From positions 9,666,256 to 9,730,255 of the forward strand of contig NZ_CP071793.1 of NCBI RefSeq assembly GCF_017498545.1: a stretch of 64,000 bases of DNA. Direction: 5' to 3'. This DNA is from Sulfidibacter corallicola. GTDB taxonomy: Bacteria; Acidobacteriota; Holophagae; Acanthopleuribacterales; Acanthopleuribacteraceae. Numbering within the stretch: the stretch's first letter is position 1; each line of letters starts with the position of its first letter. The position numbers and the translations under genes were made by a program. Below the pieces are notes generated by a model. That model ran no database searches and was not told the DNA's origin. It saw only the letters and a program-made list of their open reading frames with translations. Shown here piece after piece: positions 10,027 through 19,124 of the stretch.

Positions 10027-11076
10027 ATGAAATTTCGTCTTCTTTTATTTTTAGCTTTCACCGTCCCACTGATCGCGCAAAAACCAGAACCGAGCACTGC
10101 GACCAATGCCCTCACCGCTCCCGTTTTCCAACGTGGGGGAACCGACAGTTACGAAACGAGCTTCGAATCTTCCGAAGGTTTCGCCACCGGGTTCCTGGGT
10201 ACGCAGACCGCGACCAACTGGACCATTTTCACCGCCTCCACCACGCAACCGACCATCAGTGCCGCCGACGCTCATCAGGGCACCCAAAGCATGAATATCG
10301 ACAAGGACGACGCCAACACCACCGGCACGCTGCTCGGCGGCTTCTCTCCGCAGATCGCACCTTCCGATGCCACCGCGGTTCAAAGATGTCAGGTTTGGGT
10401 TAAAATCACGCCCGGCGGCGGCGGTGACTACGATGTGGCCCCGCAATCACCGACCCAAGGGTTCTTGACCGCGCGCGTCAATTTTCGCTTCAACGGTCCC
10501 GTCCGGGTCTTGGATGGCGGCTCTTTCGTCGAAACCGGCACCAACTGGACGGAGAACCAATGGCATTTCTTGGAAATCGTCTTGGATCCCGTCGCGGAAA
10601 CGCTCGATTACTACCTCGACTCCAACCTGATCTACCAGGCCACGACCCTGTTGGGTGGAACCACGATGGAACAGGTCGTCCTGATTTCCGATAACTGGAA
10701 CGACGGCGACAGCGTCTTTTACGATGAACTCGCCTTCGGCATTCTGGACCCCTGCACCATCGACTCGGTGGTCGTTTCCGGTAACAGCGCGACCATCACC
10801 GGCGAGTGCGATGCCATCGACATCTACGCACGCAACGCCAATACCGGCGCAGTGGAACTGATCGCTTCCGGTGTCGTTTTGGACGGTTCCTACACCATCA
10901 ACGGCATCCCCAACGATTCTCAGATCATCGCGGTTGCCGCCGGCGGCGACGTTGCAGACGGCGTGGCTTCCGCCAACTTCTCGGTACCCACCTTAGGGGA
11001 ATGGGGCCTCATCGCATTCACCATGATGTTGATGAGCGGTGGCCTGCTGTACATGCGGCGCCAACGCCAAGCCTGA
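10027..11076 (+). CDS. exported IPTL-CTERM surface protein with LamG-like region
   Basis: A 349-residue secreted protein. Residues 1-18 form a Sec signal (MKFRLLLFLAFTVPLIAQ). The middle (about 35-240) is a beta-rich, LamG/concanavalin-like region starting YETSFESSEGF, with DYYLDSNLIYQ near its end. A small Ig-like module follows, containing DSVVVSGNSATITGECD. The tail VPTLGEWGLIAFTMMLMSGG with a terminal RRQRQ cluster is the IPTL-CTERM sorting signal, thought to be cut by an exosortase/archaeosortase-like enzyme during surface anchoring. The start has AGGAG 7 bases upstream. It is flanked by its own promoter and a terminator at 11137, so it is monocistronic. Ligand unknown. Confidence 0.85.
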   Translation: MKFRLLLFLAFTVPLIAQKPEPSTATNALTAPVFQRGGTDSYETSFESSEGFATGFLGTQTATNWTIFTASTTQPTISAADAHQGTQSMNIDKDDANTTGTLLGGFSPQIAPSDATAVQRCQVWVKITPGGGGDYDVAPQSPTQGFLTARVNFRFNGPVRVLDGGSFVETGTNWTENQWHFLEIVLDPVAETLDYYLDSNLIYQATTLLGGTTMEQVVLISDNWNDGDSVFYDELAFGILDPCTIDSVVVSGNSATITGECDAIDIYARNANTGAVELIASGVVLDGSYTINGIPNDSQIIAVAAGGDVADGVASANFSVPTLGEWGLIAFTMMLMSGGLLYMRRQRQA

Positions 11077-11136
11077 TTCCACATCCCGAAGCCAAGGCGG
11101 ATGAATCGCCATCGGGAACAAACCAGGAATACCCGA

Positions 11137-11171
11137 GAAAAGGCCCGGCCCAAGCCGGGCCTTTTCCTTTT
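11137..11171 (+). terminator. Rho-independent terminator after the IPTL-CTERM gene
   Basis: The stem AAAAGGCCCGGC pairs with GCCGGGCCTTTT around CCAA. It is followed by CCTTTTG. Confidence 0.85.
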
Positions 11172-11410
11172 GCTCCCGAATCGAAGCGATGCGTTCGGGA
11201 GTTCCCGCATTGGCGAGAGAGGCGTCGTCGCAGTAGGTTGGCCGGCCCGGCCGACATATCGAAGCGATTCAGCCAAGCAGTCGCCGCATGCCGAAATCGT
11301 CGTCATGCAAGATCGTTGATGCGATGTGGGTGTGGGGGCCTTGCCGGCCCTGCCATACCGGCCCAGCACGACGAATCTTTTGGAATTAGGCCACTCCAAA
11401 CCGGCTTGGG
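11172..11410. repeat. dispersed GC-hairpin repeat, copy 2 (two pieces)
   Basis: Piece one (about 11175-11275) reads TCGAAGCGATGCGTTCGGGA, then GTTCCCGCATTGGCGAG and GAGGCGTCGTCGCAGTAGG, then GTTGGCCGGCCCGGCCGACA. Piece two (about 11340-11405) holds GCCATACCGGCCCAGCACGA and CGAATCTTTTGG. The same phrases occur in the copies near 20.8, 21.6 and 46.8 kb. The remainder up to 11561 has no recognisable gene. Confidence 0.75.
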
Positions 11411-11561
11411 TGGACGGGCACCTCAGCCGACGGGTTGACGGTGGGTTTTCCTCCGTCGGTTCCCCAAATCCCAAGAAAGGTGCCGGTAGGCGAGCCAGCT
11501 ATGGTAAGTTGCCCTTACCGTTGATCGAGACATTGAATTTGGGGTCAGGTCCATTCTAGCC

Positions 11562-13712
11562 ATGGATTTGGGAAACAGAATCGCGGCCGCGACGAGCCGT
11601 CTGCCGTGCCCGTGGAAACCGAACGGCACGGCTACCCGGGGAACCTTGCTTCAGTTGGGGTTCTTCTTCGCGCTGAACGCGCTGATCTCGGTGCCGGAAA
11701 CCTGGCGCGACGCCCCCTACCTCAACGACGTGCTGCTGCACGGTCACCAGGTTCAGTCAATGATGGATGCCTGGTACCGCGGCATGCAACTGCTCGACCA
11801 TTGGGACCCCACAGTCGGGTTGGGCCACCCGTTCACACGCACCTACGCTTCGGGATCGCACCTGCTGTTGACGGCGATTCACTTGCTGGCCGGCCAGCGC
11901 GAGATCGTTCCGGGCTTGTTCCGCTGGTTTGCCTACCTGCTCTGGATCGCCTTGCCCCTGACCACCTACGTGGGACTTCGATGGACGCGATTACCGGTGT
12001 CCATCGCGCTGGCCACCGCCGCCATGATCCCTTGGCTGCACGCCGGATTCCGTTTCGGCATCGCACCGGAAAGCTATCTCTGGGCGGGTCACGGCCTGAT
12101 TCCCAACCTCCTTGCGCTTGTGCTGCTGGCGCCCGCCTTGGGCCTGTCGGCGCGGTTCCTCGCCAGCGGAAGGGGTTGGTTTCCCGCCACACTGTCGCTC
12201 GCCGGCGTGTGGTTCGCCCATGTCCAAATCGGCTATGTGGCTTCGCTGTCGACGGTGATCTGGGCCCTGTGGGGGGTCGCGCGATCCCCGCGAAAGTGGT
12301 CGGCACCGCTCGCTCGTTTGGCCATGTTGGGCGGCGCAGTCATGGGTTGCTGTGCTTTTTTCCTCTATCCCTTCGTGACCGAAGGCGCCTGGATCAACAA
12401 AACCATCCGGGAACCGGATCACTATTGGAACTCGCAGGGTCCGCGGGTCTTGCTGGATCTGCTGCGCAGCGACTGGTTCGATGCCGCCTCTCCCCTCCCC
12501 AGCTTGACGGTGATGTGGTTGCTGGGTTGGGTGGTCGTGATGCGCGGCGCCGGCCGCAAGCAGCCATGGCCGTGGCTGGCCCTGTTCTGGGCCCTCGCGT
12601 TCGTGGGCCGGGGGAGCCTGAACCCACTCCCCCATCTCCTGCCCTTCGCCGAAAAGCTCTCCTTCGAGCGCTTCGGCATGGCCGCCCAGTGGTGCCATTT
12701 GATCATTGCGGGGGCGGGCGTAGCCTGTCTGGCCGAGCTGTTGGGCAAGTACCTTCCGAAGCGGGTACCGTCTTTGTCACTGATCCTGATCCTGTTGTTG
12801 TTACCGGCGATCTGGATCAACACCCGCCACCATTGGCGGTTCTCGGCGGACCTGGAACATCGAATCGCCAGTCGATGGCGATCCATGCAAGCCGAGTGGC
12901 AGCCGGTTTCGGAGCTGGCACGACACCGCCAGGGCCGCGTTTGGGTACCGCCGACGGAGAGCGGCCCCGCCTTGGGCGTGCAACTGTATCACCTTCCCTT
13001 GGCCGACCACCTGGACCACATCGGCTTCCTGTGGCACTCGATGTCGCTGAACGCCGACTTCCTGTACGCCATCGACCCGGCCGACGCCGGCCACCGACGC
13101 ATCTTCGCCATTCGCTATCTGGTCACCGATCCGGACCGGCCCATCGCCGGCCTTCGCCAATTGAACGGCAGCACCCACTTCCGCCTGTACGAAGATACCG
13201 ACGCCCGACTGTTCCGGTTCGGTCAGGTCAAGGAGGTGCTCCCGGGACTTCCCACCGATCACCGCGACCGGATCACCGCCTGGCTCGAAAGCGATCTGCC
13301 GGAGACGGGACATTACCTCGGCTTCGGCCCGGCCGATTCGTTCCCCACGCCCGATCCGGCGGACGAGGAACCACCGTGGAAGCCGCCGCGAATCCTCGGC
13401 CCCCAGCGCCTCGAAGGCGATGTCTTCGGATACAAATTGCGCGTGCGCACCGAAGGCCCCGGCTATTTGGTGGGATCCTTTTCCCATCACCCCGGCTGGC
13501 AGGCGGAGGTCAACGGCCAGGCCGTTTCCGTGCTCCAGGTCTCGCCGTCGCTGGTCGCCGTTCAGCTCGAGCCGGGCCAATCGGAGGTGGTGCTTCGCTA
13601 CCGGCCCTCACCCTGGACGCGGCTCTTGATCTTCGCGGCGTTCCTGGCGATGGGAAGCGTGGCCGCTCGGGATTTGTGGATGTGGCGGAAGCGTTCGTTT
13701 TCCCGGCCTTGA
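11562..13712 (+). CDS. large polytopic membrane protein (YfhO/glycosyltransferase-like)
   Basis: A 716-residue inner-membrane protein with about 10-12 hydrophobic segments between residues 25 and 415, followed by a soluble region and one last transmembrane segment near the C-terminus. The layout, the early GHQVQSMMDAWYRGMQLLDHWDP loop (an acidic, aromatic first loop), and the late HHPGWQAEVNGQ and VVLRYRPSPW motifs resemble YfhO-like membrane proteins and GT-C glycosyltransferases. These transfer sugars from polyprenyl-phosphate donors on the periplasmic face. A GT-C DxD-type motif was not pinned down, so the activity is inference. The SD before ATG 11562 is weak. The downstream 277-base gap is AT-rich and precedes the chaperone gene. 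Confidence 0.6.
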   Translation: MDLGNRIAAATSRLPCPWKPNGTATRGTLLQLGFFFALNALISVPETWRDAPYLNDVLLHGHQVQSMMDAWYRGMQLLDHWDPTVGLGHPFTRTYASGSHLLLTAIHLLAGQREIVPGLFRWFAYLLWIALPLTTYVGLRWTRLPVSIALATAAMIPWLHAGFRFGIAPESYLWAGHGLIPNLLALVLLAPALGLSARFLASGRGWFPATLSLAGVWFAHVQIGYVASLSTVIWALWGVARSPRKWSAPLARLAMLGGAVMGCCAFFLYPFVTEGAWINKTIREPDHYWNSQGPRVLLDLLRSDWFDAASPLPSLTVMWLLGWVVVMRGAGRKQPWPWLALFWALAFVGRGSLNPLPHLLPFAEKLSFERFGMAAQWCHLIIAGAGVACLAELLGKYLPKRVPSLSLILILLLLPAIWINTRHHWRFSADLEHRIASRWRSMQAEWQPVSELARHRQGRVWVPPTESGPALGVQLYHLPLADHLDHIGFLWHSMSLNADFLYAIDPADAGHRRIFAIRYLVTDPDRPIAGLRQLNGSTHFRLYEDTDARLFRFGQVKEVLPGLPTDHRDRITAWLESDLPETGHYLGFGPADSFPTPDPADEEPPWKPPRILGPQRLEGDVFGYKLRVRTEGPGYLVGSFSHHPGWQAEVNGQAVSVLQVSPSLVAVQLEPGQSEVVLRYRPSPWTRLLIFAAFLAMGSVAARDLWMWRKRSFSRP

Positions 13713-13989
13713 CCTTTGACCGAATTTTCACACTGAAATCACCTTCTTGATTTTTCCATATTCACCTAATTACCCATTGCTCTCCACATTTCCTTCACAT
13801 TCTTGCATCAAGTTAACCTCATTCCACCCAAGCGGGCAATCGATCAACGGACCGCCACGCCGTTGAATTTTTATGAATAATTCTGCGAACGCACCGAAAG
13901 TGCCAGATCGCAGATGCACCATCGATCGATTTTCATGGCCAGGATTCATGGCGCCGCCCGCTCGGATTCACGGAGAAGGAGGTTGGGTT

Positions 13990-14481
13990 ATGGCATTGGA
14001 TGCCTTGTTGCGGCAATTGGCAAACGACGCGGGTGTTCCCTACGCGGGATTGGGAGAAGACGGATCTTGTACCTTGACGTTCGGCGACCGAACCGAAGTC
14101 TATATCGTTCCCGGGCAGAACGACTCCCGGATTCACCTCATCGCACCGCTTCCCCCGCTTCCGGAGCAGGGCTCGGAACTCCTGCTTCACCAGATGCTAC
14201 AGGCGCAAACGCTCGGGATCTCCACCGAGGACGCCTACTTCGGTTTGGATTCCACCACTGGGGAATTACTGCTGTTTCGGCACCTGACTCCGGCAGCCAT
14301 GGACCACCTCGAATTTCGCCAATGCTTGGAGACCTTTCTCGACGTTCACCAGGAATGGTGTGACCGTCTTGGCGTGTCGCTGACCCCGTCCGAAGGTGAA
14401 GCCCAGCCCCGGGAACAGGCGCCCCTACATGCTCCAGAACCGCCTACTCTGGCCCTGCCTTCCAACGCCCTGCTCGTGTAG
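13990..14481 (+). CDS. CesT-like type III secretion chaperone
   Basis: A 163-residue small acidic protein with the fold order of class I type III chaperones. An N-terminal helix (MALDALLRQLANDAGV) precedes beta strands (GSCTLTFGDRTEVYIVPG, then IHLIAPLPPLP), a second helix (ELLLHQMLQAQTLG), strands with YFGLDSTTGELLLFRHL, and a final helix EFRQCLETFLDVHQEWCDRL. Such dimers bind the N-terminal region of one effector, keep it partly unfolded and guide it to the injectisome ATPase. The start ATG 13990 has a strong AAGGAGG 7 bases upstream. The gene ends 38 bases before a 1451-residue protein, its probable client. The last 25 residues are a Pro/Glu-rich extension. No secretion apparatus gene is in the window. 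Confidence 0.8.
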   Translation: MALDALLRQLANDAGVPYAGLGEDGSCTLTFGDRTEVYIVPGQNDSRIHLIAPLPPLPEQGSELLLHQMLQAQTLGISTEDAYFGLDSTTGELLLFRHLTPAAMDHLEFRQCLETFLDVHQEWCDRLGVSLTPSEGEAQPREQAPLHAPEPPTLALPSNALLV

Positions 14482-14519
14482 ATCCCTCGACGACAGGCCC
14501 GAATCGACAGGAGGCAAAA

Positions 14520-17500
14520 ATGTCATACAGACCGGTTCAATCGGGCGGCGACCATCGGCGATTTCAAAGCACGCCCTTGGTGCCGACCCATCAGCTTCCT
14601 TCCTTTACGCAACGGCAATCGAGCATCCATGGCAGGCACATCAGCGGTATCAGCCCAGGTGTCCCCGCACAGATCGGCGGGCTGACGACACCGATCGGGC
14701 ACCAACCCCACAGAGGCGCTTCCACCCGCAAGCGAAGCCTCGTGTCGACCATCTCACCGGGGGTGACGACGCCAGTCACGAACCTCGCCAAGAGGCCGAG
14801 AACCACTCGGACGCCGACCGACGCCCACATGCCGGACTTCGAAGGCATTCGACGTACCCGTCTCACCGATCAACTCAAGACCCGAAAAGGCGACGGTAAC
14901 TTCTCCCGCGAGTTGGGCCACCTCTACGGTACCTTTCTCCGTCGCCGCGATTGGCAGGATGCAGCGACCCAAAGCATGCACCGACGCGTCACCCAGTTCC
15001 AGGCGGAATTCAAACAGCACAAACGCGACGCCATTCAAAACCTGCTCGGCCAACAGAAAAAAACCCAACCCAAAAAGCACGGACCCGGGTATTGGGCCGA
15101 CAAGAGCAAGCGCATCCAGGCGGACAGGGCCAAGGACAAGGGTTATTATGCGGCCGCCTCGGGAAGCCCGCTGGCCAAAAACCCGACCTACTACGGAATG
15201 AACATGCAGGGTAAGTCCTGGATGGTCGCCATGACGGAACTGCGCGTCATTCGCAAGCATTTGGGCCACCGCCACAACCAGCTTGGGCGGTACCAACACC
15301 ATGTGACCGAGCTTCGCTTTCCCGGAGGGACCCGCATCCTCGCGGTCAACGAAAAAGGCGGCGGTGGCGGCACCACCCGCATGAAATGGCCCTTGCCCGG
15401 CCTGTCCAAGGTAAAGGGCAACACCGCCATGCTCGATCTCTCCTATCCCAACATCCAGACCATCGTCCGCCGGAGCCTTCTGGCCAAAACGGCCGGTTCA
15501 GCGGGTTATTCCGACGCCCAATTGGCCCAGCTCATGTTGCGCGTGCTGGGCGGCGATGAAACCGCCATCGCGGAAATGGCCAAAGTCCCCATTCGACTGG
15601 GAACCTTGCCGGTGACCTATGAAAAGGACCTGGTCATGACAAGGGATGGCGTTGCCTTCGGTTCGGATTGGCATCGGAAACCCGCTTACAAACCGGGCGG
15701 AGAGAAAAAGTACTACACCGATCTGGACCAGGCCGTTGGGGGGGTCACCGCCCGCGACGCAGTCCTGAACATCATGTCGATCCTGTTTCTGGCCGAGCCA
15801 CGCCACGCACTCGGCACCTGGCTGTCCACCGAACAAGCGCTTCACATGATCGCCAACGGTTCCCTGACGTTCGCCGACATGCTGGGAGATCTCGGCGGGA
15901 ACATCGCCCACGGCGGGCTGTTTCCGGGGCAGAATTACTTGCGTGACCCCGTGAAGAAGGGAGCGCTGACTGCCCAGCAGAAACGACTGGCGATGCCGTT
16001 GGTCGACCACTACGGCCACGTCCCGGATGCTCAAAAAAACCCGACCCACCCCATGTCTCAAGCGGTCATGAAGAGCCTTTTCCTGGAAATGCTGGCCAGC
16101 GAAACCGGAGTCCAGGTCAACCATGGCAAACAATTCCTGCAAAACCGCGAAGCCCGGCACTTGGAACGCGTTTTCGACAGCCTGCATTTGAAGGCCCGCC
16201 CAATCGCCCTGAAACCGCCAAATTCCGACGTTCAGCCGCCCACGATGTCCCCGGAAAAAATGTGCATCGATCGTATGAACCAAGCCAAACAACGGTACAC
16301 GGATGCAAGAGACGACGACGGGCGAGCCCAGGCCCTGGCCGAGATGAAACAGGCCCTGAACCTGGCACTCCAAACATTTTTTCCCGCCCAGACCAAAACA
16401 CTCGACGCCTTCTTCGCGAGCGGCGACCACCACGGCGAATGGCAACGCACCCAGGCCAAGCTGCTCGCCACGAATTCGCTGGAGGCCCGTCTCGAGGTCT
16501 TCGAAGAGGTTCAAGACCTGATCCACGACGAGTTGGGGGATCTGGCCGAGGATCTCGGCCAGTCACCCGCCTTCTACAATCGGTTTCAACTGCTGCCCGA
16601 GGCGCGCCAGGAGGAAGTGAGCCGGCTCCTGCTCCAAGATACCGGTCTCCAAAAGTCGGGCTCTTTCAGGCCAGGAACGCCGCTGAAATTGACCGGGAAC
16701 CCGTCCCAGGACCTGAAACGCCTGTTGGTGCAAATCCAAAAGGACAGGAGCGCCAACGATTTCCAGGTACACCTGGAGCAGTTCTTCACCGAAATCGAAA
16801 AGCTGCCCAAGGGCGACGAGCGCCATGCCTTGCTGCTGGAATCGCAAAAGGTGCTGCGCGGCCTGAACAGCAAAACCTGGCGGGATCTGGATCAACTCGG
16901 CAGCCTGGGTCACCTGTTCGGCAGACGAAGAATACCCCTGATCGATCGCGATTTCGCCCTCCAGGGCCTGGACCTGCGCCAGTGGCACACCCACGGCGAC
17001 AATCGATGCGCGTACAACGGGTTCGCCATGGGTTTGATGGCCCTGGTCCATCAGAACCGAATCGACCCCGCGACGGTGGCGGGTGTCTTGGGGGTAAGTC
17101 CCGAACACATGCAGGAGCTGAGGCAGCTCGCGGCCACGGTTTTCACCGACGACGGCGATGTGGGCAACGCACTGTTGTTGCAGGGCGTACTTCAGGATCG
17201 GCTACGCACCATCGCCCTGCGGGGATTGCAGCACAACATGACCGTCGCCAACCAGATATGGGAGAACGTCGAACAGGAAATCCGCCACCGGGTGTTCACC
17301 CTGTGCAACGTGCCGGACTACCACGTCTCGACGGACCTGTTCCGCGATCAACCCGAAATCCAGAGATATATGGATCAGGTCGCCCAGGGTCTCGTCCTCG
17401 GTTTTCGTCTGGCTACGGATCAACCGAACGGGCAGACTCGGCTACGGGTTCTCGGCGCAAACAACAGACGCAGGGAGCGCGAGGCGGTCGCCGCCTACAT

Positions 17501-18875
17501 CCAGAAATTCGAAACCGCTTACCAAGGCTCCAAAATCAAGCCGTCACCACACTTGACAGCCCTGGTCCGATTGGAGGCGAATCTGGATCAGGCCGACCAC
17601 GACGCCTTGCGGGAAGCGCTGCAAGCCCACATGGACACGCGTTTTGCCATAATTGGCAGCCAGGATCGAAGGCACCGAATCCTGAACATGTACACCGCGG
17701 CGATGTTCCACAATCGCGACGCCTGGGGAGGACCTCTGGAGCTCCAATCCCTGGGCCGAGCCTTTGGGGTCCAAGTAGCGCTGTTGACCCCGTTCGGCGT
17801 CAACGACGGCGGCCCCGGCTTCGGTTCGGCCGTTTTCAGTTGGAACACCCATCCCGTCGTGAACACCACCAGCTTGAGCGAGAACGAATGTGCCATCTTG
17901 CGCCGGCTGGAATTGATTCACGGCGAACCGCTCCCGGCACGCAACCCGCGGATGAGATTCAAACCCCATACGCGCGCCCAGGTGATCGCCAAGCTGCAGG
18001 ACCACGCCACCGGCCAGAACAGCCTGGCCCAGCGGTTTCTGCACCTCTACGACGCCCACTACCGCCAGCCGCCGGTCATCGCCATGAACAACCCCAATGC
18101 GGTTCACTGGAGTGCGGTCTCGTTGAGGGACGGCACTTTCGACGTAGCTCATCGCATCTTCCATCCTCCACCCAGGCAAATCCTCCCTCAACTGGGCTTG
18201 GCCCAACCCAAGCCCAAACCGAAGCCGTCGGAACCCAAGCCCAAGACCAGTTTCGAGCAGGCCTTCGAAACCGTTACCAAACTCGCCCTGGAAAACGATA
18301 TTCGCGACCCGGTGGCACTCGCGGCGCTGTTCGACAACTTGGGCTGGAAAGCGGATACGCGGGTCGAAGACCGGCACAAGGTGGCGCGGTACTGCCAATA
18401 CATCGTCAACGATTTCGTGAAAGGCATCGCGCTCGACGACCAAATCCGAAATAGCGGCAATTTCAATCTCGTTTCGGAGACCATCGGAAGGCAGGTCGTG
18501 CAAAAAGGAATCATCGACAAGACCAAGATCGTGAATGCGTTCAAACGAGCGGGATTCTCGCCCCAAAGTCCAACCCATGCATCCCGGCTGCAGGAAAGAA
18601 CACGAGAGCTCGTCACGGCCGGCCTTCCCAAATACCTGAACCGCAAATTCGGCATCGATCTGAACCAGCTTCTGGAACAAGACCGGCGGGATTACGTGAA
18701 GGTCTACAACTTCCTCAAGGGGCAGGCGATCGCCGCAAGGGACAGAGGGCTGCAAATGCCACCAGATCAGTTGTTGCTCGCCTTTCACTACTACCATCCC
18801 GAAAATCCCGAGCGACGGGACCCCAGCCTCGATATGAACCGAATCTTCCAAAAGTTCGTGCGCCAATCGGGCTGA
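14520..18875 (+). CDS. giant putative type III effector with OTU-like cysteine protease domain
   Basis: A 1451-residue protein. Residues 1-100 are Ser/Thr/Pro/His-rich and disordered, as in type III signals and chaperone-binding regions. Residues about 130-560 form an unrecognised domain (landmark DMLGDLGGNIAHGGLFPG), and 570-800 are largely helical. An OTU-type deubiquitinase signature follows: HTHGDNRCAYNGFA with Cys830 preceded by Asp827, then WGGPLELQSLGRAFGVQVAL from Trp1069, and NNPNAVHWSAVSL with His1196. The gap of 366 residues between Cys and His is far longer than in a usual OTU domain of 130-200, implying insertions. A KPKPKPSEPKPK linker near 1235 leads to a helical C-terminal domain. 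The start ATG has GGAGG 5 bases upstream. It is likely co-transcribed with the chaperone. Host ubiquitin as substrate is inference. Confidence 0.7.
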   Translation: MSYRPVQSGGDHRRFQSTPLVPTHQLPSFTQRQSSIHGRHISGISPGVPAQIGGLTTPIGHQPHRGASTRKRSLVSTISPGVTTPVTNLAKRPRTTRTPTDAHMPDFEGIRRTRLTDQLKTRKGDGNFSRELGHLYGTFLRRRDWQDAATQSMHRRVTQFQAEFKQHKRDAIQNLLGQQKKTQPKKHGPGYWADKSKRIQADRAKDKGYYAAASGSPLAKNPTYYGMNMQGKSWMVAMTELRVIRKHLGHRHNQLGRYQHHVTELRFPGGTRILAVNEKGGGGGTTRMKWPLPGLSKVKGNTAMLDLSYPNIQTIVRRSLLAKTAGSAGYSDAQLAQLMLRVLGGDETAIAEMAKVPIRLGTLPVTYEKDLVMTRDGVAFGSDWHRKPAYKPGGEKKYYTDLDQAVGGVTARDAVLNIMSILFLAEPRHALGTWLSTEQALHMIANGSLTFADMLGDLGGNIAHGGLFPGQNYLRDPVKKGALTAQQKRLAMPLVDHYGHVPDAQKNPTHPMSQAVMKSLFLEMLASETGVQVNHGKQFLQNREARHLERVFDSLHLKARPIALKPPNSDVQPPTMSPEKMCIDRMNQAKQRYTDARDDDGRAQALAEMKQALNLALQTFFPAQTKTLDAFFASGDHHGEWQRTQAKLLATNSLEARLEVFEEVQDLIHDELGDLAEDLGQSPAFYNRFQLLPEARQEEVSRLLLQDTGLQKSGSFRPGTPLKLTGNPSQDLKRLLVQIQKDRSANDFQVHLEQFFTEIEKLPKGDERHALLLESQKVLRGLNSKTWRDLDQLGSLGHLFGRRRIPLIDRDFALQGLDLRQWHTHGDNRCAYNGFAMGLMALVHQNRIDPATVAGVLGVSPEHMQELRQLAATVFTDDGDVGNALLLQGVLQDRLRTIALRGLQHNMTVANQIWENVEQEIRHRVFTLCNVPDYHVSTDLFRDQPEIQRYMDQVAQGLVLGFRLATDQPNGQTRLRVLGANNRRREREAVAAYIQKFETAYQGSKIKPSPHLTALVRLEANLDQADHDALREALQAHMDTRFAIIGSQDRRHRILNMYTAAMFHNRDAWGGPLELQSLGRAFGVQVALLTPFGVNDGGPGFGSAVFSWNTHPVVNTTSLSENECAILRRLELIHGEPLPARNPRMRFKPHTRAQVIAKLQDHATGQNSLAQRFLHLYDAHYRQPPVIAMNNPNAVHWSAVSLRDGTFDVAHRIFHPPPRQILPQLGLAQPKPKPKPSEPKPKTSFEQAFETVTKLALENDIRDPVALAALFDNLGWKADTRVEDRHKVARYCQYIVNDFVKGIALDDQIRNSGNFNLVSETIGRQVVQKGIIDKTKIVNAFKRAGFSPQSPTHASRLQERTRELVTAGLPKYLNRKFGIDLNQLLEQDRRDYVKVYNFLKGQAIAARDRGLQMPPDQLLLAFHYYHPENPERRDPSLDMNRIFQKFVRQSG

Positions 18876-19124
18876 ACCCGAACATTGCGCCTCACACTTG
18901 CCCAAGCTCGATGTCTCGGCGGGGTGGATCGCCATCCCGAGCGTTCGCGAGGATGCCCACTCCAATCGCGCGGTAAGGCGCCATCCCACCTCACGGCCGG
19001 GTCGTCCCCGCACATCCTGGCTTCGTCCCAAACGGGGCGCGCACACCACCCCCACCCTCCATGCTTGGACCACGTCGGCCGGCGCTCCTCCGGCCCGTTC
19101 ATCAAGTCTATGTGAGGTGTGTGC

